From positions 79,854,641 to 79,918,640 of the forward strand of contig NC_090946.1 of the NCBI RefSeq assembly GCF_040807025.1: a stretch of 64,000 nt of DNA, in the 5' to 3' direction. The notes under the pieces were generated by a model. The model saw nothing but the letters and a program-made list of their open reading frames with translations, ran no database searches and was not told the origin of the DNA. The DNA comes from Struthio camelus. Lineage: Eukaryota; Chordata; Aves; Struthioniformes; Struthionidae. The position numbers and the translations under genes were made by a program. Shown here in pieces: positions 58,466 to 64,000 of this stretch (the first letter of the stretch is position 1; every line of letters starts with the position of its first letter).

Positions 58466-60109
58466 GTGAGTCCCGTGCTCAAGTCCCATCTCACGAGCTG
58501 GGACAGATTTGGTGCCTGCGAGATCAGGGCCTCATTTAGGAGCTTACATTTGGGCTTTCCACTGCATAAAGCTGGAGAAGCCTTGCTGACTTGCAAGGTT
58601 AACATGAAGTTCATGCATTTGAATTTTTTTCCTCTGGTTCATTCATTTCTTTTTCCTTAAAACCCCTCGGCTTGAGCAGACCCTGCCGGAAAACTTCAGT
58701 TTTCATGCATAAAAGCTTGAAAATATGAACCTGAAAAGAAAAACCAAAGTAAAATAGAAAGAACTGAAATGAATTATCTCAATGAAACCAAATACTCTTC
58801 TGAGGCCTGATGAGTGATTTTGGGACTCTCAGTGTTGCTGGTGCTTCAAGGCTGAAAAATTTCACCACCCTCGGGACACAGTCCTATAAGGGAAAGAGCC
58901 CCAGCAAAAAAGGCATAAACTCCCACCCAACAGGGATTAACTGGGACAATTGGAGAGACTCAGGTGAGGGAGACCTGGCCTCTTCTGTTCATTTTGTCCT
59001 GTTTCAGGTCTGTCTTAGATTCTTTATCCTTCAAATCCTAGAAATAGAACTAGATAGTAAAATAGGCCTACATTTCCTGGGGTGGACGGAGGAGCAGTAA
59101 CACTGCTTGGAGCACTGTCTGTCTTGAGTCTAGTGGTGCAGAGCTACAACGCTATGTGTAGCCTCCGCCAGTTATCCACAGCTGCTCTGTATAAAGCAAC
59201 TTATTGAGAAATTAAAATGAGTCTGATCCATTACTAAAGCAGGGTTTAAAGCTAGCTTCAGATTCTTTAAAAAACTGTACGTAAGGCACTGCATTTCAGC
59301 TCTAGTTCTGGGTTGCATTAAAATAAGCGAGTACTCAAATCTTTGCAGAACTGATGCTCTCAGTAGAGTTGGCTGGAAAATTTTCTGTTGCAACAGTTTT
59401 CAAGTGTTTCAATGGTTGCCAAAACCCAACAAAAACAGTTTAAAAAAAGACAGTTTTTCATTTTAAAACAAAAAGTAGGAAAATGTTGAGGAAAAGGATT
59501 TTTTCATTTTCCTCTAAATTTTTCATGGGAAAACAAATCATTTCCTGAGTAGCTCCAGCTTTAAATAGTTCCTTTAGCTGTCTTAGTTTGTTGAGTCAAG
59601 AATATAGCGAGCTAAGGTTTTTGGTTTGTTTGTTTTTTTTAAGCAGGCACATGTTCACAGAGATTAGCTATGGATGGAGATATGGCTAGAGATACTGTGA
59701 TATATGCAGAGATTTGGCAGATGCAACTGCAGCCACTAAGGAGTTTAAAACTACAAAGCAGTTTTGTTAACTATAGAAAGCCAAATGCATTTCTGAAAAA
59801 TCAGTTATTTTAAGCATGCATAAGCCAGCACACAGCTGTTGATTTTACCTTCAAGGGTGTAAGCTAACTTTTAAAATGGTCACGTTAAAATCGTCCCAAG
59901 GCTGTGAACAGTTGGACTTTTCTGAATAACTTTGCATATTGCAGTCTCTTTGATAATATCTTCATGGTGCTGGGATTGCAGCCTGTAGCTTTGCTGCAGC
60001 GTGGCCTCGCTGCTGTGCTCGTTAGAAGAACTGGCATGTCTTGAGTCACCTTCCTCTGGGGCTTTACTTTCTTTTACTCTGCCCAAACTGTTTTAAGTGT
60101 TTCAGAGGA
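58466..60109. other. Unique sequence, no gene recognised
   Basis: Includes A- and T-rich runs at 59440-59530 and 59620-59641. No supported feature. Confidence 0.45.
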
Positions 60110-60190
60110 GGAACAATTTCTTACTCTGTAGCAGGCCCAGCATCGCAGTGCCCTAATCTTACCAGGGGCCTCTAGGTGCTACCAAACCGG
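60110..60190 (-). repeat. Ancient amniote interspersed repeat, unassigned
   Basis: Read antisense: GGTAGCACCTAGAGGCCCCT, GGTAAGATTAGGGCACTGCG, ATGCTGGGCCTGCTACAGAG and TAAGAAATTG. Same family as the copy at 19368-19450, and better preserved at the GCACCTAGAGGCCCC start. Confidence 0.6.
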
Positions 60191-60928
60191 AGATATTAAG
60201 AACAGTTTGTGGGCCTGGGTACCAAAGTTTGTTACAGCACTTATTTATTACCAGCCTCATATAACTCATTCATGGTAAACAATGCAGGTTTTATTATGTG
60301 TAAGTAACAGGAGACCTTTGCTTTTTTTCCACTAACAAACATGCCATGGGTAATTATTCCTGTATTAAAACGACATGTGAACATATTTGCGACATGCAAC
60401 AGTTCCATTTCTTTGAAGAGAAGTATTATCCTAAACAAGGTTAGCCACCATTTATTTTGAGGGGCTCTTGCATTTCTGTGTTCGAAGCGCTTTGTGGCTT
60501 GCCTTGTCTATTTGATAATCATTAACATGTTCCATCGTTAACCTTCAAGCAGCTTTGCTTGAAACTTTAGATGCAACGTTTCAAACATTTGTCTTGCATT
60601 GTAGACTGTGGTTTGCTGGGGCTGTTTTTATAATCACTAGTGGTAAAATCAGGAAGATGAAAAATGGGTGTGTATTGAAGAGCAGCGTATCCAACATTCT
60701 AGGTCTTAAATTAGAGTGATGAGCATAAACATTGCAAACAGAGCTTTTTCAACTCAATTGCAATTATATTTGAAATTACCTACAATTACCAGTAACCATC
60801 TCAAAGCTAGAAATTAACTTTGTAGGCTCTTGTCCAGATGGATCAGCTGTTAAACGTGCTGTCTCGTGCAGCTGAATGGAGAGGAGGAAAAAGGAGGAAG
60901 AGATGTCTGAACAGCAACTGTGCTGTTC
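60191..60928. other. AT-rich unique sequence
   Basis: Repeat-poor with ATTAACATG, TTAACCTTC and AATTGCAATT-type motifs. Possibly regulatory, but not distinctive enough to call. Confidence 0.4.
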
Positions 60929-61655
60929 ACAGAATCACAGCATGGCTGAGGTTGGAAGAGACCTCTGGAGATCATCTAGTCCAACTCCGCTTAATCAAGC
61001 AGGGTCACCTAGAGCACATTGCCCGGGATCGTGTCCAGGCGGCTTTTGAATATCTCCAAGGAAGGAGACTCCACCACCTCTCTGGGCAACCTGCTCCAGG
61101 GCTCTGTCACCCTCACAGGAAAGCTGTTTTTCCTCAGGTTCAGACGAACCTTCCTGTGTTTCAGTTTGTGCCCGTTGCCTCTTGTCCTGTTGCTGGGCAC
61201 CTGTGAGAAGAGTCTGGCCCCATCCTCCTGCCACCCTCCCTTCAGGTACTTCTACCCGTTGATGAGATCCCCCCTGAGCCTTCTCTTGCCCAGGTGGAAG
61301 AGGCCCAGCTCTGGCAGCCCTTTCCTCCTAGGAGAGATGCTCCAGTCCCTTCCTCATCTTTGTCGCCCTCCGCTGGACTCGCTCCAGTCTCTCCATGTCT
61401 CCCTTGTACAGGGGAGCCCAGAAGTGGACCCAGTAGTCCAGGCGAGGCCTCAGCAGGGCTGAGGAGAGGGGCAGGATCCCCTCCCTCCACCTGCTGGCAA
61501 CGCTCTGCCTGATGCACCCCAGGAGACCATTGGCCTTCTGGGCCACGAGGGCACCTTGCTGGCTCGTGGTCACCTTGTCGTCCGCCAGGACTCCCAGGTC
61601 CTTCTCGGCAGAGCTGCTCTCCAGCAGGTCAACCCCCAGCCTGTCCTGGTGCATG
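60929..61655 (-). mobile_element. CR1 LINE, young, 5'-truncated
   Basis: Antisense tail CACAGAATCACAGCATGG at the left edge, then GTTGGAAGAGACCTCTGGAG. 5' truncation falls at 61655 after the [20 protein letters not shown] stretch, so it stops short of the FADD/FADR region. The terminal ORF2 stretch (61009-61200) is open, with [20 protein letters not shown]. It shares the in-frame TAG after GLEHLS near 61329-61331. An antisense open frame running from here to 62065 is a chance read-through into host DNA. Confidence 0.96.
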
Positions 61656-64000
61656 TACTGGTATTGTAGCTGAAGTGGAGCTTGTGCTGCTGTTACTGCT
61701 AGCCTATTGTGAATGTGCATGTGTTCACTTCGAATAAAACTGATGGCACTTTTTGAGGTGTAGATTGGGAAATTCCTTTTAAAAGATTGTGGCTTTGCTG
61801 ACCTCAGTGGACACCGCAGAGTGGGACCCATTATTTTTGCTTTGAAACCTGGCGGAGGGATGCTCCCTCTGTATTTCTTAAGGTTATATTGGGAAGCTGA
61901 GGAGGAGCTGGGCCCCGGCTGCTCTCCTGGACCACTTGCTGCCAGTCCTGCCATTGAAGGGCAGAAACACAGCTCCCTTGTGGCACTTGGGGTTGCTGTG
62001 GGAGGGACTCTGCCTTTCCAAGGGAACCCCAGCGCTCCACACCCCCTGTCCTGTGTGCTGGGCAATTTGCAGAAGCCAACAGCCAGAGGTCAATTAATGA
62101 GAGCAAGAAAATGCCTCTTAATGACTACCAGAAAAATGAACACACTGCACTGGCTCTTGCTGTAGCGTTTTGGTGCAGCAGGGTGCCCTCCATTCCCACC
62201 TGGAGTGCTGTGAACGTTGCTGGTGGCAAGCAGGCCGTTCACATCTCTCCCGCCCGGCTCAATCCCTGAGCAAAAGGCTACATTTATGGCAGATCTACCT
62301 ACTGCCTGACCAGCTAGAAAATAAAATTTAGTAATTTCTGCACTGCCTGATGATTTCCTGCTGTTATTTCATCAACTGATTTTGATAATTCGACTAACTC
62401 TGTACCAATTTAGCCCATGGTCACTTTGGATAGAGAAGTCCAGATTTTTTCCCTGGTTATTCCAGAGCAGATCAGTGCACGTGGATGTTGCAGCAGCTCC
62501 ATGGCTGCAGCACAGTCCCTAATTTTCGAGTGGTGGAGCTGAGGGAGGTATTTCGCCCAAAGCATCTCAGAAATGCTTGTGATTTCAGTTTCCAACATGA
62601 CTCTGAGCCGGGGAATGAGAACGTGCCAGGAGTGTCAGTGACAGCTTTAGAAATGGATTGTTTGCATAAACTTGAAAACAGTACAAGCATAAATGTATTT
62701 CCTTTGTTTAACTTTTCACTCTTGTTTACTCGTCTGTGCTTCTAAAAGGCTTTGCAAGTAAACTCTGCAAATCTTTAAGTTTTGCAGGCATTAATGGAGG
62801 CTGGGAGTTCTGGGTTCCCTCGTCGGCCCTGCTGTCCGGGAGTGGAGGCGCCGGGATAGCGCCAAAAGGGTCTGATCCACAAGATATCAGAACCAGCAGG
62901 AAGATTTTTATTTACTTCACTTTGGATCAGTCCTGGAACCTCTGTGCTTGGGGTTTCATTGACTCCCTGAGGACAGTAGCCATCTCCTTGGTGCTGGGAA
63001 GTGATGTTTGTGGAGCTCGGTGTGTCTCAGTCCCTTTCCCTGTGGTTCAGAGGTGTATGGGGAGCGTAGAAAAGTGCCCTGGAAAATCACACAGACACAA
63101 GGTTTCCCCACTGCAGCCAAGGAAAACAGAGGCTTCTATGGATAGTAGTTTTCTTTGCTAGGGAAAAATTACTTAGGCTGTAAGATTTTGATGGAAAAAA
63201 CAGGTTTTTAGTCCTGTGTGCTTCAGCACCAGCACGGTGGAGTCCTGGCCCATGCACACTGGGAAGGGGAGAGAGGATCGTCAGGTATATAACAAATGAA
63301 AACTGAGTTCTTTTGTTACTTCTCTTAATAATCTAATTTCACCTACATTTATCTGGTCAATCGCCTTATCAAGTCTGTGCATAATAGGATAGCCTATTTG
63401 GGCTATCCTAGTTCTGCATGGAAACAAACTGGGTACTGAGGAGTGGCAGATGACATTTTAAACGGCCACTGAAAACACCAACTTTCTCCTTATCTCTTAC
63501 AGCAGCTGTAGGCGACTGGGGCGGGGAGGGGGGAGCTATGAGCCCCTTGGCTTAACACTGCAAAGAGAGGGAGGATGGGAACAGCATGCAAACCTTGCGC
63601 TCTGGAGCTCCCAGTTAGACTGGAAAGGCCTGACCTCACCATCCCATCTTACACCCATGACTAGCCCTAGGGAATTTGTTCCCTGTGATAACTGCTCACC
63701 TGTGGGAAGAAGGCTCAAAAGCCAGCTCAGCCAGAAGTATTTGAGCCTGGTGCCTCCCAGACACGCTGAGCAGCCGGCAGGTCCTATGAGGCTTTCAAAA
63801 ACCAGGGCAGACCAGAGGCAGCTGTAGAGGGGCTCTGGAGCACAAAGAACAGTGTTTTATAATGGGAGGCTCCTTTGGGACTCACAAACTGCTCCTAAAG
63901 GGTCTCTAAAAGTTAATGGAGAAAATTGTCCGAGGTCTCACATTCACTCTGCAGGAGTCTGTGCTAGCACTGAGTATTTAGGGTTTCTGCAGTCCTGGTA
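61656..64000. other. Unique sequence to window end
   Basis: No gene recognised. 61860-62060 and 62780-63060 are GC-richer. A perfect inverted repeat lies at 63385-63410. The open frame 62736-63161 (+, 141 codons) has no recognisable domain. Confidence 0.45.
63385..63410. repeat. Perfect inverted repeat, 10-bp arms
   Basis: TAGGATAGCC (63385-63394), loop TATTTG, GGCTATCCTA (63401-63410). A hairpin or dyad-symmetric binding site. It is embedded in AT-rich, repeat-free sequence. Confidence 0.95.

Noticed and set aside
61328..62065. 245-codon antisense open frame, the longest complete one
   Set aside because: Its C-terminal part is CR1 ORF2 and its N-terminal part is host DNA beyond the CR1 5' breakpoint. 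It is a chance fusion with no known domain.
1..64000. CRISPR arrays, operons, phage or other prokaryotic-style systems, tRNA/rRNA genes, LTR retroviruses
   Set aside because: No regular repeat-spacer array, no gene-dense layout, no tRNA- or rRNA-like folds apart from SINE heads, and no recognisable LTR or retroviral protein motif.

Overview
The window looks like nuclear DNA from a bird. The strongest evidence is five CR1 LINE copies. All four whose 3' ends lie in the window end at the avian-type octamer tail (ATTCTRTG-like, with the TTGGAAGGGACCTCTGGAGA block next to it on the antisense side). Older strata are also present: two worn CR1 families of the kind shared with turtles and crocodilians, MIR-like tRNA-derived SINEs, and short hairpin-type amniote repeats. 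No bacterial, viral or organellar gene set is present. I recognised no LTR retrovirus, tRNA, rRNA or CRISPR array. The species cannot be named from this sequence.

No conserved host protein could be recognised. The window is best read as intergenic or deep intronic. The host elements worth testing as exons are two very short candidates on the + strand, 11474-11503 (30 nt) and 19899-19925 (27 nt). Each has a branch-point-like CTAAY, a pyrimidine tract, CAG, an open multiple-of-three interior and GTGAGT. A weaker 143-nt candidate lies at 58323-58465.

Layout: 1-1612 is a CR1 on the - strand whose pol reading frame I can follow without a stop for 536 codons to the window edge. 2945-4372 is a long, badly worn ancient CR1 (+). 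4373-8900 is mostly unique AT-rich sequence with a CR1 3' tail at 7780-7996. 8950-13800 is repeat-poor and holds candidate regulatory blocks, a CpG-richer patch at 9835-10215 and the first mini-exon candidate. 13800-23600 is mixed unique sequence with small relics and the second mini-exon candidate. 23640-24620 is the best candidate conserved regulatory block. 24730-27330 is a cluster of MIR-like and hairpin relics plus a TG/TA microsatellite. 27330-37320 is mostly unique and includes a near-perfect palindrome at 33714-33759. 37326-46778 holds three younger CR1 copies, two of them a large inverted pair. 46780-60900 is mostly unique with small relics and GC-richer patches. 60929-61655 is a fifth young CR1. 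61656-64000 is unique.

The most informative internal comparison is among the young CR1 copies. The two that span the reverse transcriptase active site (- at 38193-38204, + at 45896-45907) share a lost catalytic aspartate (FADD to FADR) and a nearby 5-nt insertion. All four copies that span a later site share the same in-frame TAG. Inherited defects in separate insertions suggest copying of an enzymatically dead source element by another element's enzyme. The copy at 1-1612 keeps FADD.
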